A stretch of DNA of 64,000 nt from Leifsonia shinshuensis (GTDB taxonomy: Bacteria; Actinomycetota; Actinomycetes; Actinomycetales; Microbacteriaceae). Positions 7,997 through 17,026 of the stretch are shown piece after piece; position 1 is the stretch's first letter; each line of letters opens with the position of its first letter. Location of the stretch: NCBI RefSeq assembly GCF_022606355.1, contig NZ_JAHHZQ010000001.1, positions 1,331,439 through 1,395,438 of the forward strand, given 5' to 3'. A program made the position numbers and the translations under genes. The notes beneath the pieces were generated by a model. The model was given only the letters and a program-made list of their open reading frames with translations. It was not told where the DNA came from and ran no database searches.

Positions 7997-9379
7997 ATGA
8001 CCCGGCAGATCCGTTTCAACGCTTTCGACATGAACTGCGTCGCCCACCAGTCGTCCGGAATGTGGCGACACCCCGACGACCAGGCCTGGCGCTACAAGGA
8101 CCTCACCTACTGGACGGAGCTCGCGAAGCTCCTCGAGCGCGGCACCTTCGACGGCATCTTCATCGCCGACGTGCTCGGCACCTACGACGTCTACGGCGGC
8201 AGCAACGAGGCCGCCATCCGCCATGGCGCCCAGGTGCCGGTGAACGACCCGCTCCTCCTGGTCTCGGCGATGGCGCTCGTGACCGAGAACCTCGGCTTCG
8301 GCGTCACCGCGGGTACCGCCTACGAGCACCCGTATCCGTTCGCGCGCCGCATGTCGACGCTCGACCACCTGACGAACGGACGGGTCGGCTGGAACGTCGT
8401 CACCGGCTACCTGCCGTCGGCCGCGCGCAACATGGGTCACGACGACCAGCTGCAGCACGACGACCGCTACGACCACGCCGACGAGTACCTCGAGGTCCTC
8501 TACAAGCTGTGGGAGGGCTCATGGGAGGACGACGCCGTCATCCGCGACCGCGAGTCGGGCGTCTTCACCGACCCGTCGAAGGTGCACGAGATCGGCCACC
8601 GGGGCAAGCACTTCACTGTGCCGGGCATCCACCTCTCCGAGCCGAGCCCCCAGCGCACGCCGGTGATCTACCAGGCCGGCGCCTCCAAGCGCGGCATCGG
8701 CTTCGCGGCAGAGAACGCCGAGGCGATCTTCGTGGCGGCCTCGACCAAGGAGGGCCTGAAGGAGACCGTGGCCAAGCTGCGCGACGCTCTGGAGGCCGCG
8801 GGACGCGACCGCTACGCGGCACGCATCTACACCCTCCTCACGATCATCACCGACGAGACCGACGAGAAGGCTCAGGCCAAGTTCGAGGACTTCCTGCAGT
8901 ACACCGACGACGAGGGCGCCCTGGTGTTCATGTCGGGCTGGATGGGCGTCGACCTGTCGCAGTACGACCTGGACGAGCCGATCGGCAACGTCAAGAGCAA
9001 CGCCATCCAGTCGGCGGTCGCCAACTTCCAGCGACCGAACGCCGAGGGCGGCGAGTGGACGGTGCGCGACATCGGCCGCAACGGAGTGATCGGCGGCCTC
9101 GGCCCGTTCATCGTCGGCGGAGCCGTCAGCATCGCCGACCAGCTGCAGGAGTGGGTGGAGGAGACCGACGTCGACGGCTTCAACCTCGCCTACGCGATCA
9201 CGCCAGGCACGTTCGAGGACATCGTCGAGTACGTCATCCCCGAACTGCGCAAGCGCGGTGCCTACCCGGACGCGTACGTCGAGGGCACGCTGCGCAACAA
9301 GCTGCACGGCGCGGGCGACCGCCTGCCGGAGAACCACCGCGGGGCCCAGTACCGCGTCGGAGCGCCCGCGAAGGCGTAG
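7997..9379 (+). CDS. FMN-dependent monooxygenase, NtaA/SnaA/DszA family
   Basis: A 460-residue bacterial luciferase-like monooxygenase. The N terminus (FNAFDMNCVAHQSSGMW) and the segment LDHLTNGRVGWNVVTGY (about residues 122-138) are hallmarks of the nitrilotriacetate/pristinamycin/dibenzothiophene-sulfone branch. Such enzymes use FMNH2 from a separate reductase and O2 to cleave C-N or C-S bonds. No flavin reductase gene lies beside it. The frame opens upstream at a GTG (7949), but ATG 7997 matches the family start and has GGAG close by. The substrate cannot be read from the sequence. A strong hairpin follows at 9519. Confidence 0.85.
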   Translation: MTRQIRFNAFDMNCVAHQSSGMWRHPDDQAWRYKDLTYWTELAKLLERGTFDGIFIADVLGTYDVYGGSNEAAIRHGAQVPVNDPLLLVSAMALVTENLGFGVTAGTAYEHPYPFARRMSTLDHLTNGRVGWNVVTGYLPSAARNMGHDDQLQHDDRYDHADEYLEVLYKLWEGSWEDDAVIRDRESGVFTDPSKVHEIGHRGKHFTVPGIHLSEPSPQRTPVIYQAGASKRGIGFAAENAEAIFVAASTKEGLKETVAKLRDALEAAGRDRYAARIYTLLTIITDETDEKAQAKFEDFLQYTDDEGALVFMSGWMGVDLSQYDLDEPIGNVKSNAIQSAVANFQRPNAEGGEWTVRDIGRNGVIGGLGPFIVGGAVSIADQLQEWVEETDVDGFNLAYAITPGTFEDIVEYVIPELRKRGAYPDAYVEGTLRNKLHGAGDRLPENHRGAQYRVGAPAKA

Positions 9380-9518
9380 CCGCACCAGCGAACCACCAGA
9401 CCGAGCGCCGGGCCCCTGCGACCGAGTGGGGTAGACCCGGCGTTCTGTCTGCCCGAAGCCCGCCGCACGCCGCACAATGCGCGCAGGACGGGCATGGGCT
9501 TCGAAGATGTCCGTTCTA

Positions 9519-9557
9519 CGCGGCGCCCGGCGTGCGGGTAACACGCCGGACGCCGCG
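9519..9557. terminator. Strong hairpin between convergent genes
   Basis: A hairpin of 8 bp, one C-A mismatch and 7 bp (arms 9519-9534 and 9542-9557, 7-nt loop) lies between the monooxygenase and the convergent maltokinase. It is a probable bidirectional terminator. The rest of 9380-9597 shows no convincing gene. Confidence 0.6.
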
Positions 9558-9597
9558 GCCGAGCGTCAGGGCACACGACCGGCCACGAACGCAGCGC

Positions 9598-10980
9598 TCA
9601 CCGCGAAGAAGCGCCCGCTTCGCGCGGCGCGATCCCCTGCGCGTCGTCGAGGAGCCGCTCGACGGCCGCGCGCGGAATCGGTATCCAGCTCGGTCGATGG
9701 CGTGCCTCGTAGGTGATCTCGTACACCGCCTTGTCGAGTTCGAACGCGGTCAGCAGATCGGCGAACTCGTGCAGCACGTCGCCCGCGACGGACGCGTAGC
9801 CCTCGAGGTACGCCTCGCGCGCGGCGGCCGCCCATTCCCGCGCATCGACGGGAGGCTCGCGCTGGGCGAGGGAGCCGGAGACGTAGTCGAACGAGCGGAG
9901 CATCCCCGCGACGTCGCGCATCGTCGCGTCCGGCAGGGCGCGCTCGGCGAGCGGTCGCAGCGGCTCGCCCTCGAAGTCGATGAACTGCCAGCCGCGGTCG
10001 GGCGAGTAGAGCACCTGGCCGAGGTGGAGGTCGCCGTGGATGCGCTGGAGCACCGGGAGGGGCGCTGCCGCCGCCGCTTCGTAGACCGTGGCGATCGCCG
10101 CGCGCAGTTGCTCGACCTCCGGCACCTCCGTGGTCGTGATCGTGAGCCTCCGGAACATTCCGTCGAGGGCGGCCCGCACGTCGTCCGCCCCCGCCGGCCG
10201 CGTCGGGAGGACGCCCGCCATCAGCCGGTGCAGCTCCGCCGTTCCGGCTCCGAGCGCGTACGCCCGGTCGGTGAAGTCCTCGCCGCGCTCAGCGGCGCTG
10301 ACTGCGAGCTCCCAGCCGTCCTCGGCCCCCGGCACGAAGTCCTGCATGAGCGCGAGCTCGCCCGTCGCCCTACCGCCGTCTGCCGCCGGCCAAGAGCCGG
10401 AGAGCCAGCCGAGCAGGGCGGGCGTGCGCTCCGATCCGCCGGCGGTCAGCGCCGCGAGGGTGGAGATGTCGGGGTTCTCACCGTCCTGGACGACGCGGAA
10501 GACCTTCACCAGCGACAGCACCCCGTCGGCGATCTCGGCGACGATGGAGGTGTTCGACTGCTCGGCGGAGAGCCTGCGCGACGAGTGCACCGGAATGCGA
10601 CCGCCCAACGTGTGACCGGTCGCCCGCGCGTGCTCGCCGTCCGCGTCGCCCGCGCCCGTCATCAGCGCGACGAGCGCCGCGACATACGCCTCCTCCGCCG
10701 GTCCGTCGTACAGGTGGCGCCCTCCCGCCTCGCCGACGTACCCCGCCGGCTCGCCGTCACGCTGCACCCGTGCGACCAGCGGCACCTGGTAGACCCGCGG
10801 GCTGCGCGGGGCGTCGTCGCAGAAGAAGTGGGTGACGATGCGCGAACCGTCGTCGGCCGACTCCGGCGCCCGTTCGAGCTCGAACGAGCCCAGCAGTCGC
10901 AGTCGCGGCTCGACGGCCTTGGTCGAGTACCAGCGTTGGCGGCGCATCCATGAGCCCACCAACTCCGTGAGTTCCGTCAT
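9598..10980 (-). CDS. mak: Maltokinase
   Basis: A 460-residue protein with the bipartite layout of actinobacterial maltokinase (Pep2/Mak): an N-terminal cap (MRRQRWYSTK near residue 12) and an aminoglycoside-phosphotransferase-like kinase core. The catalytic loop IHGDLHLGQVL and the metal segment FIDFEGEP near residues 315-340 are intact. It phosphorylates maltose with ATP to maltose-1-phosphate for GlgE, linking trehalose to alpha-glucan synthesis. In many actinobacteria it lies next to or is fused with treS; no treS, glgE or glgB is visible here. ATG start at 10980; the next gene upstream is 18 bp away in the same direction. Confidence 0.9.
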   Translation of the reverse strand: MTELTELVGSWMRRQRWYSTKAVEPRLRLLGSFELERAPESADDGSRIVTHFFCDDAPRSPRVYQVPLVARVQRDGEPAGYVGEAGGRHLYDGPAEEAYVAALVALMTGAGDADGEHARATGHTLGGRIPVHSSRRLSAEQSNTSIVAEIADGVLSLVKVFRVVQDGENPDISTLAALTAGGSERTPALLGWLSGSWPAADGGRATGELALMQDFVPGAEDGWELAVSAAERGEDFTDRAYALGAGTAELHRLMAGVLPTRPAGADDVRAALDGMFRRLTITTTEVPEVEQLRAAIATVYEAAAAAPLPVLQRIHGDLHLGQVLYSPDRGWQFIDFEGEPLRPLAERALPDATMRDVAGMLRSFDYVSGSLAQREPPVDAREWAAAAREAYLEGYASVAGDVLHEFADLLTAFELDKAVYEITYEARHRPSWIPIPRAAVERLLDDAQGIAPREAGASSR

Positions 10981-10998
10981 GCCTGAACCGTACGCCCG

Positions 10999-12579
10999 TC
11001 ACCGCGTTCCTACGATGACTCCCCGCGCCGCGAGGAAGGGGTACGGATCTATTTGCACGCCGTTCACCCGCACTTCGAGGTGGAGGTGGCAGCCGGTGGA
11101 GGCGCCGGTCGACCCGACCTGCGCGATCGGCTGGCCGGCCACGACGTGCTCGCCGACGGTCACGCCGATACCGCCGTCGCGGATGTGTCCGTAGGCGGTC
11201 TCGACGCCGCCTCCGTGGTCGATGAGGACGAAGTTGCCGTACGAGCCGTTGGGGCCGGCCTGCGCGACGACCCCGGCCGCTGCGGCGACGATCGTGGTGC
11301 CGCAGGCCGCGCCGATGTCGTCGCCGGGGTGGAAGGGCGCGGTGCCGGCCGGGCGCGACGGCCGCGGGCCGAACGGGTCGGTCATCGGGCCGTGCACGGG
11401 CAGCGTCCACCCGGTGGCGATCGTTGACGGATCGACGATGAGCGCCTGCCACCCGGTGCCGGCGGTGAGCAGTGTCGGCAGCTGGTTCAGGGCCGCCGAG
11501 GCCGTGTCCACCTGGAGCTGCGCGTCGGAAACCGCTTGCCGGCTCGCGTCGACGTCGATGCCGGCGAGCGTGTCGGCGGCGTGCTTCGCCTGGCTGTTCA
11601 GCGACTTCACCGTCGCGGCGTCGGCCGCTGCATCGCGGAGCGCTTCGACGCGGTCGCCGCTCAGCGTGCGAAGGCGCTGTACCGCGCCGAGCTTGGCGAG
11701 GAGGTCTCCGTGCGTTCCGAGCACGGCGGCCAGCGGGTCGTCGGTGATGCCCTTCCAGCCCGCGGCCCGGATGAGCGCGGTGGCGAACGCGGCCGAGGCC
11801 GCCGCACGCTTCTTCGCGGCCTTCGCCTGCGCGGCGAGGGCGTCTACCGATGCCCGGGCCTGTTGCTGCTCGCGCTGAGCCGCGAGGTTGGCGTCTGTCG
11901 CCTCCGCCAGGGTCTGCTGCGCTTCGGCCAGCTGACTGGCGAGTTGCGCCGCCTGCTCCGCGTCGGCGATGTCGACCTGTGCGCTGGTGCCGGGGAGGTC
12001 GGGTACGAGCAGAGGCACGTCGTCGGCGGGCGTCGGTGTGGGCGTCGGTGTCCGCGTGGGCGTCGGGGTCGGCGTGGGCGTCGGGGTCGGGCAGGACGTC
12101 GGAGCAGGTGTCGGCGACGGACTGGGAGTCGAGGACGGGCTCGGGGACGGCGTGGGGGTGGCGCAGGGCGTCACCGTGGGCGTCGGCGTGGGCGTCGGCG
12201 TGGAGGTCGGCGTCGGGCTGGGCGTCACCGTGGGCGTCGGCGCGGGTGTCGGCGCGGGTGATTCGGTCGGCCCCGAGGTCGGTGCCGGCGTCGAGGTGGT
12301 GCAGCCGTCGCCGGAGCAGTCATCGGCCGTCGCGGGCAGCGGCGCGAGCGCGAGGCCGACCGCCAACGCGACCGCCGCCGTGTATGCCAGGCCACGCTGC
12401 AACTGCCCCTGCCCGGCCTGCCGGGCGACGGCCCGCCGAGCGGCACGCGAGCCGGGGACGGGCAATGGCCCGCTGCGAAGCGCGGTCGCGGGGCTGAGAG
12501 CACGACCTCCATCGCCGCGGCGCGGGTGTTCGCGTCGTGTCAGCAGTCTGAAGCGTCCCAACGCGTCCCGCATGATCAC
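10999..12579 (-). CDS. Secreted M23 (LytM-type) peptidoglycan endopeptidase with coiled coil and Pro-Thr linker
   Basis: A 526-residue exported protein. After a basic N terminus of about 65 residues comes a hydrophobic signal segment ending in PLPATA. A long Pro-Thr/Ser linker (about residues 95-190) contains two Cys residues, then an Ala/Gln-rich coiled coil (about 205-350) and a C-terminal M23 domain. Zn-site motifs HPGDD and GCHLHLEVR are present, so it looks catalytically intact, unlike NlpD/EnvC-type activators. It probably cleaves peptide cross-links at the cell surface. The linker is encoded by a GT-rich low-complexity stretch (12020-12300). Two Met codons (12579, 12573) are possible starts. 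Divergent from lepB. Confidence 0.85.
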   Translation of the reverse strand: MIMRDALGRFRLLTRREHPRRGDGGRALSPATALRSGPLPVPGSRAARRAVARQAGQGQLQRGLAYTAAVALAVGLALAPLPATADDCSGDGCTTSTPAPTSGPTESPAPTPAPTPTVTPSPTPTSTPTPTPTPTVTPCATPTPSPSPSSTPSPSPTPAPTSCPTPTPTPTPTPTRTPTPTPTPADDVPLLVPDLPGTSAQVDIADAEQAAQLASQLAEAQQTLAEATDANLAAQREQQQARASVDALAAQAKAAKKRAAASAAFATALIRAAGWKGITDDPLAAVLGTHGDLLAKLGAVQRLRTLSGDRVEALRDAAADAATVKSLNSQAKHAADTLAGIDVDASRQAVSDAQLQVDTASAALNQLPTLLTAGTGWQALIVDPSTIATGWTLPVHGPMTDPFGPRPSRPAGTAPFHPGDDIGAACGTTIVAAAAGVVAQAGPNGSYGNFVLIDHGGGVETAYGHIRDGGIGVTVGEHVVAGQPIAQVGSTGASTGCHLHLEVRVNGVQIDPYPFLAARGVIVGTR

Positions 12580-12691
12580 GCGAGCCCCCGGTCGGGCGCC
12601 GGAACGGCCCGTTCCTGCATCCTGTCATCCCGGCGGCCCGCGGACAATCCCTCGTGCGGGGGATCGGATGCGTCTCACAGCATCGGCACGC

Positions 12692-12697
12692 TAGCGT
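12692..12697 (+). promoter_or_regulatory. -10 box of probable leaderless lepB promoter
   Basis: TAGCGT lies 8 nt before the GTG start of lepB and there is no ribosome-binding sequence in between, as expected for a transcript starting at or next to the start codon. Confidence 0.5.
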
Positions 12698-12705
12698 GAA
12701 CGTTT

Positions 12706-13437
12706 GTGACCGACAGCACCGAGACCGTTCGACCACGCCGCTCCACACGCACGACCGGGTGGAAGGCGCTCCTGCGGGATGTCGTGATCATCTTCGTGGT
12801 GGCCGTGCTGGTCTCGTTCCTGATCAAGACGTTCGTCGCGCGGTCGTTCTACATCCCCTCCGGGTCGATGGAGAACACTCTGCAGATCAACGACCGGATC
12901 ATCGTCAACGAGCTGCAGCCCAAGGTCTTCCCACTGCAGCGCGGCGATGTCGTCGTCTTCAAAGACCCGGGAGGCTGGCTTCCGCCCGCGGCCCCGAGCA
13001 CCGGGAACCCGATCCAGCAGGGCATCGGCGCCGTGCTCGACTTCGTCGGTCTCGGAGCATCGGACAGCGACCAGCACCTGGTCAAGCGACTGATCGGGCT
13101 CCCCGGCGACCACGTGACGTGCTGCAACGCGCTCGGCCAGATGAGTGTCAACGGGGTCCCGCTCAAGGAGCCCTACGTGCTGCTCCCCGCGGGTCAGCAG
13201 GCGGTCTCCGGCAAGCCGTTCGACATCACCGTGCCCGCGGGCAAGGTCTGGGTGATGGGCGACAACCGCTACAACTCGGCGGACTCCCGGTACCACATGG
13301 ACGATCCCACCAAGGGCTTCGTCCCGCTCAGCGATGTCGTCGGCCGCGCCTTCGTGATCAGCTGGCCGGTGAGCCACTGGTCGTGGCTGGACAACTACCC
13401 GGAGACCTTCGCGGGCACCGAGCGCAAGGACGAGTAG
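12706..13437 (+). CDS. lepB: Signal peptidase I
   Basis: A 243-residue membrane-anchored S26A protease. One transmembrane helix (about residues 24-42) is followed by the catalytic Ser motif PSGSMENTL (Ser near 54) and the catalytic Lys motif LVKRLIGLPGD (Lys near 128); the box VWVMGDNRYNSADSR completes the family set. It removes signal peptides from exported proteins at the outer face of the membrane. GTG start at 12706 is supported by a -10 box 8 nt upstream. The neighbour on the left, a secreted M23 enzyme, is divergent, and the siderophore-interacting gene on the right is convergent. Confidence 0.95.
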   Translation: MTDSTETVRPRRSTRTTGWKALLRDVVIIFVVAVLVSFLIKTFVARSFYIPSGSMENTLQINDRIIVNELQPKVFPLQRGDVVVFKDPGGWLPPAAPSTGNPIQQGIGAVLDFVGLGASDSDQHLVKRLIGLPGDHVTCCNALGQMSVNGVPLKEPYVLLPAGQQAVSGKPFDITVPAGKVWVMGDNRYNSADSRYHMDDPTKGFVPLSDVVGRAFVISWPVSHWSWLDNYPETFAGTERKDE

Positions 13438-13478
13438 CCCAGCCGAGTAGCCCGCCCGATTCGCCCGGTCCGAGAAGC

Positions 13479-13500
13479 CCGGCCGGTCGCGATCGGCCGG
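13479..13500. terminator. Weak hairpin between convergent genes
   Basis: A 7-bp GC-only stem (13479-13485 with 13494-13500, 8-nt loop) lies between lepB and the convergent siderophore-interacting gene. It is a plausible but weak bidirectional terminator, with no T-tract. Confidence 0.35.
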
Positions 13501-13531
13501 CCGCGATCGTCCTGTCCGGCGGCACGCGGCC

Positions 13532-14452
13532 TCAGACCCGCTCGGCCCGCCCCAACCGCCAGTAGCCCATGAAGGCGACCCGATCGCGGTCGATTCCGTG
13601 CCCGCGCACGAGCAGCCGACGCAGGGTCTTGACGACCCCGGACTCCCCCGCGATCCACGCGTAGAACCCGCCGGCAGCCTGTTCGGGGCGCTCCCAGAGG
13701 ATGTCGCGGTCGATGTCGACCTCGTCCAGCTGCTGCACCCGGTCCGGCGCGGCCCGCGCGACCAGCTCTGGGCGTTCGGCGAGCCAGGCGGTCACGGCGG
13801 GCACCAGGTGGCAGCCGTGCTCTCCACCGGCACGTGCGATCCAGGTGACCTCCACGTTCGGGCCGACCGCGAGCGGCAGGGCATCCGCCTCGGCGGGCAC
13901 CTCGATGAACGCGTGGGCGCGACGGGTCGGGGGCAGTGCCTCGAGGATGGAGGCGATGGCCGGCGCGGCCGTCTCGTCGCCGACGAGCAGCAGCTCCGTC
14001 GCCGTACCCGGCCTCCAGTCGATGCCGACTCCAGTGTGCGGGCTGAGCGCGTCTGGGCCGATGACCACGAGCTCGTCCCCGACGGCCGCGGCGCTCAGCC
14101 AACCGGCCGCAGGGCCGCCGTCGCCGTGCACGACGAAGTCGATGTCGACGCGGCACTCCTCCTGCGAGACATCGCGCACCGTGTAGGTGCGGAACGGGTT
14201 GCGCCGGTGCTCGGGCAGCGCGCGCCACTGGTCGTACCAGTCGCCCGCGTCGAGCGGGCTGAAGCTGCCGTCCGCCAGCGGGAAGACCAGCTTGACGCGC
14301 TGGTCGAGGCGCTCGGTGCCGAACGTCTCGAACTCCGCGCAGGTGAGACTCACGCGCAGGAACCCCGGGCTCAGGCTGCGCAGCGCCGACACCCGTGCCC
14401 GATACGGCCGGTACGCCGGGCGGTCCGTGAGGGGCGGGGCGAGTACGGTCAC
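13532..14452 (-). CDS. Siderophore-interacting protein (FAD-dependent ferric-siderophore reductase)
   Basis: A 306-residue member of the SIP/ViuB family. The FAD-binding segment FRTYTVRDV lies near residue 86, and the C-terminal domain has the family's LLVGDETAAPAIASIL (about 154-169) and GFYAWIAGESGVVKTLRR (about 262-279). Such enzymes release iron from imported siderophores by reduction in the cytoplasm. The GTG start follows GGAAGG. About 30 bp upstream lies a DtxR/IdeR-type iron box, so expression is probably induced by iron shortage. No siderophore transporter genes are beside it. Confidence 0.9.
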   Translation of the reverse strand: MTVLAPPLTDRPAYRPYRARVSALRSLSPGFLRVSLTCAEFETFGTERLDQRVKLVFPLADGSFSPLDAGDWYDQWRALPEHRRNPFRTYTVRDVSQEECRVDIDFVVHGDGGPAAGWLSAAAVGDELVVIGPDALSPHTGVGIDWRPGTATELLLVGDETAAPAIASILEALPPTRRAHAFIEVPAEADALPLAVGPNVEVTWIARAGGEHGCHLVPAVTAWLAERPELVARAAPDRVQQLDEVDIDRDILWERPEQAAGGFYAWIAGESGVVKTLRRLLVRGHGIDRDRVAFMGYWRLGRAERV

Positions 14453-14482
14453 GTCGAACCTTCCGAGCCGGGGCGGGATGAG

Positions 14483-14501
14483 TAAGGTAAGGCTACACTA
14501 A
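14483..14501. promoter_or_regulatory. DtxR/IdeR-type iron box
   Basis: The 19-mer TAAGGTAAGGCTACACTAA agrees with the DtxR/IdeR consensus (TTAGGTTAGGCTAACCTAA) at 15 of 19 positions. It lies 31 bp before the siderophore-interacting gene start and about 65 bp before the divergent membrane-protein gene, so either or both may be iron-regulated. Confidence 0.7.
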
Positions 14502-14553
14502 CCAACTTCGTGCGGCCTGGGCGCCGATGCTGGACGGTCGGAAACCCGCGCAG

Positions 14554-14559
14554 TATCGT
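14554..14559 (+). promoter_or_regulatory. -10 box of probable leaderless promoter
   Basis: TATCGT ends 7 nt before the GTG at 14567, with no ribosome site between. This favours 14567 as the start of the membrane-protein gene. Confidence 0.45.
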
Positions 14560-14566
14560 CGGCCGC

Positions 14567-15031
14567 GTGACGGACGCACGCATCCACCCCCTCCTGGGCA
14601 GGGACGCGCGCCTCGTCGTCCTGATCACGGGAGTCCTCGCGGGCGCGGGCGTCGGTTTCCTGCACATCATCGACTACGAGCTGGGGAACGACACCAAGCG
14701 CGAGCTGCTCAGCCCGCAGCTCTTCCTGTACGGGCCGGCGGCGGCCGCCGTCGGGTTCGTCGCGGCGGCCGCTCTCTACGCCTGGTTCGCCCGGGCGCGG
14801 CCCGGCATGGCGCTCTGGTGGCGGCACGTGTGCGGCACGGCGAGCGCCTTCGTGGCCGCGTTCGCGGGCTACACCCTGCTCTGGATTACGACGCCTCCGA
14901 CCTACCTCGGCTGGTTCAGCGAGCCGCTCGGCGCGGCTGTCATCGCCGCGGCGGTGGAGGTCGTGGCCGTCCGGCTCATCCGGTCCGCCCGTAATGTCGA
15001 GAGGACGAGGCTCCGTTCGACGTCCCAGTGA
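14567..15031 (+). CDS. Membrane protein of unknown function, four predicted helices
   Basis: A 154-residue hydrophobic protein with about four membrane segments: VVLITGVLAGAGVGFLHII (near 15-33), FLYGPAAAAVGFVAAAAL (near 53-70), a helix near 90-107, and LGAAVIAAAVEVVAVRLI near the C terminus. I do not recognise the family. The frame is open from 14510, but GTG 14567 has a -10 box at leaderless spacing. It is divergent from the siderophore-interacting gene across an iron box, so a link to iron is possible but unproven. The YCII gene follows after 32 bp. Confidence 0.7.
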   Translation: MTDARIHPLLGRDARLVVLITGVLAGAGVGFLHIIDYELGNDTKRELLSPQLFLYGPAAAAVGFVAAAALYAWFARARPGMALWWRHVCGTASAFVAAFAGYTLLWITTPPTYLGWFSEPLGAAVIAAAVEVVAVRLIRSARNVERTRLRSTSQ

Positions 15032-15063
15032 ACCGACACCGATTCGAAAGGACCGAAAGACCT

Positions 15064-15393
15064 ATGAAGTACATGATGTTCGTGATCACCGACTCCCAGC
15101 CCGACGCCGAGTCCGACGAGTCTGACGTCGACCTCTGGGTCGACGAGCTCGACGCGTCGGGCAAGCGTCTCATCGGCGAGGTGCTGGCACCGCAGACCGA
15201 ATCCCGGGTGGTGCGCGTCCGGGACGGCAAGCGCTACGTGACGGACGGCCCGTTCACCGAGACCACCGAGGTCATCTGCGGCTTCGACATCCTCGACGTC
15301 GACGACCTCGACGAGGCGATCGAGATCGCCTCGCGTCACCCGATGGCGCGCAACGGCCAGCTCGAGCTGCGCCCGTTCATGGTCTGGGAGTGA
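15064..15393 (+). CDS. YCII/DGPF-domain protein
   Basis: A 109-residue single-domain YCII-family protein with the signature VTDGPFTETTEVICGFDIL near residues 59-77. The fold is a small ferredoxin-like dimer; some members sit beside ECF sigma factors, but no reaction is established for this branch. ATG 15064 begins the conserved MKYMMFV strand and follows an AAAGGA site; an upstream ATG (15028) is less likely. A second YCII gene lies at 17484-17840. A hairpin follows at 15429. Confidence 0.85.
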   Translation: MKYMMFVITDSQPDAESDESDVDLWVDELDASGKRLIGEVLAPQTESRVVRVRDGKRYVTDGPFTETTEVICGFDILDVDDLDEAIEIASRHPMARNGQLELRPFMVWE

Positions 15394-15428
15394 CGGGACT
15401 CGCTGACGCGACCGACCCGCCGACCAGT

Positions 15429-15467
15429 CCCGCCGCCTCCCGCCGTGCTGGACCGGGAGGCGGCGGG
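15429..15467. terminator. Hairpin after the YCII gene
   Basis: A perfect 14-bp GC stem (15429-15442 with 15454-15467, 11-nt loop) follows the YCII stop by 35 bp and precedes the esterase start at 15485. It has no T-tract. The stem contains the GGGAGG that might otherwise be read as the ribosome site of an upstream GTG (15467), which argues against that start. Confidence 0.6.
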
Positions 15468-15484
15468 TGCCCGAAGATGGCGTC

Positions 15485-17002
15485 ATGACCATGATCGCCG
15501 GCCCCATCGCCTCCACCACCTCCGGGGAGGTCGCCGGCGGGGACGACGGCCGGGTGACCGTCTGGAAGGGCATCCGCTACGGCGAGCCGCCGACCGGTGC
15601 GGCGCGCTGGGCGGCGCCCCGTGCTGCGCGCGAGTGGGAGGGCACGGCAGGCGCGACCTCGTTCGGCGCGGCGGCACCGCAGCCCGTCAACAGGGTGATG
15701 CCGCTCGGCGACGGCGTCCGGACGGACGAGGACTGCCTCTTCCTCAATGTCTGGCGTCGCTCCGACGCGGCCGAGGACCGCCCGGTGATGGTGTGGCTGC
15801 ACGGCGGCGCCTACACCTTCGGCGCCGCGAGCCAGGCCGTCTACGACGGGACGTCGCTCGTCACAGCAGGCGACGTCGTGCTGGTCACGATCAACTACCG
15901 GCTGGGCGCGCTCGGGTTCCTCGACCTTCGTTCAGTCGACGGCGGGGAGGACGCCGAACCCAATCCCGCGCTGCGCGACGTGCTGCTCGCCCTGCGCTGG
16001 GTGCAGGACAACATCCGCGCGTTCGGCGGCGACCCCGACCGGGTGACCCTCTTCGGCGAGTCCGCTGGCGGCGGCCTCGTCACTGCGCTGCTGGCGACGC
16101 CCAGCGCGGCCGGACTCTTCCACCGGGCGATCGCCGAGAGCTCGCCGGCGAGCTCCATGTACGGCGGCACGCGCGCCGCCACCGTCGCCGCCCGCTTCGC
16201 CCGGGAGGTCGGGGCGTCCACCCTCGAGGAGATGCGCGCGCTCCCCGTGGCGGCCATCGTCGCGGCGGCTTCGCGGGTGTACGACGCGGTGCCGCGCGAG
16301 TATCCGGGAACCCTGGCCTTCGCTCCCGTGGTCGACGGCGACCTCCTTCCCGAGCACCCGATCACCGTGCTAAGCGAGGGCCGCGGCCTCCCCGTGCCGC
16401 TGATCATCGGCACCAACCGCGACGAGGCGACGCTGTTCCGCTACATGAACTCGCCGCTCATGCCGATCGGCGCCGACGCGATCGCGCAGATGTTCGCCAC
16501 CATGCGCGAGGAGCAGCCGGAGCTGCCCTCCCCGAGCCGGGAACAGGTCCTCGCCGCCTACGCGAAGGTCAAGCGCAAGGCGCTCGGCCTGGGGATCGCC
16601 CGCGACATCGGCTTCCGGATGCCCACGGTGTGGCTGGCGGCGGGCCACGCCTCGGCCGCGCCGACCTACCTGTACCGCTTCGACCACTCGACGCCCGTGA
16701 TGACCCTCTCGGGGATCGGGGCGGCGCACGGCGCCGAACTGGGCTACGTCTGGGGCACGCTCGACGCGGGCGCCGGCCCGGCCTTCCGCCTAGGCGGCCG
16801 CCGCACGGCCGAGCGCATCTCGACGCGGATGCAGCGCAGGTGGACCGAGTTCGCCAACGGAAGGCCACCTGGAGAGGACTGGCCGGCCTACGACACCCGC
16901 TCGCGCTCGTCGCTCGTCATCGCCAAGCACGACCGCATCGTCGCCGACGTCGACGCCTCCCTCCGCGCCGGCTGGGGCGACACCGTCCTCGCCTTCCGCT
17001 GA
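15485..17002 (+). CDS. Type-B carboxylesterase
   Basis: A 505-residue alpha/beta hydrolase of the para-nitrobenzyl-esterase/carboxylesterase-B family. The oxyanion-hole segment WLHGGAYTFGA lies near residue 105, the nucleophile elbow GESAGGG near 194, the acidic residue in GTNRDEATLF near 312, and the His in GAAHGAEL near 417; the triad is complete. No signal peptide is seen, so it is probably cytoplasmic. It hydrolyses carboxylic esters; the natural substrate is unknown. Start choice among GTG 15467, ATG 15485 and ATG 15491 is uncertain. A long hairpin follows. Confidence 0.9.
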   Translation: MTMIAGPIASTTSGEVAGGDDGRVTVWKGIRYGEPPTGAARWAAPRAAREWEGTAGATSFGAAAPQPVNRVMPLGDGVRTDEDCLFLNVWRRSDAAEDRPVMVWLHGGAYTFGAASQAVYDGTSLVTAGDVVLVTINYRLGALGFLDLRSVDGGEDAEPNPALRDVLLALRWVQDNIRAFGGDPDRVTLFGESAGGGLVTALLATPSAAGLFHRAIAESSPASSMYGGTRAATVAARFAREVGASTLEEMRALPVAAIVAAASRVYDAVPREYPGTLAFAPVVDGDLLPEHPITVLSEGRGLPVPLIIGTNRDEATLFRYMNSPLMPIGADAIAQMFATMREEQPELPSPSREQVLAAYAKVKRKALGLGIARDIGFRMPTVWLAAGHASAAPTYLYRFDHSTPVMTLSGIGAAHGAELGYVWGTLDAGAGPAFRLGGRRTAERISTRMQRRWTEFANGRPPGEDWPAYDTRSRSSLVIAKHDRIVADVDASLRAGWGDTVLAFR

Positions 17003-17026
17003 GCCCTGGTCCCGACCGCGTGCGAA

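Noticed and set aside
7912..10953. Plus-strand frame of 1013 codons crossing the monooxygenase and the maltokinase
   Set aside because: It lies out of frame with one real gene and antisense to another, and the product has no recognisable domain.
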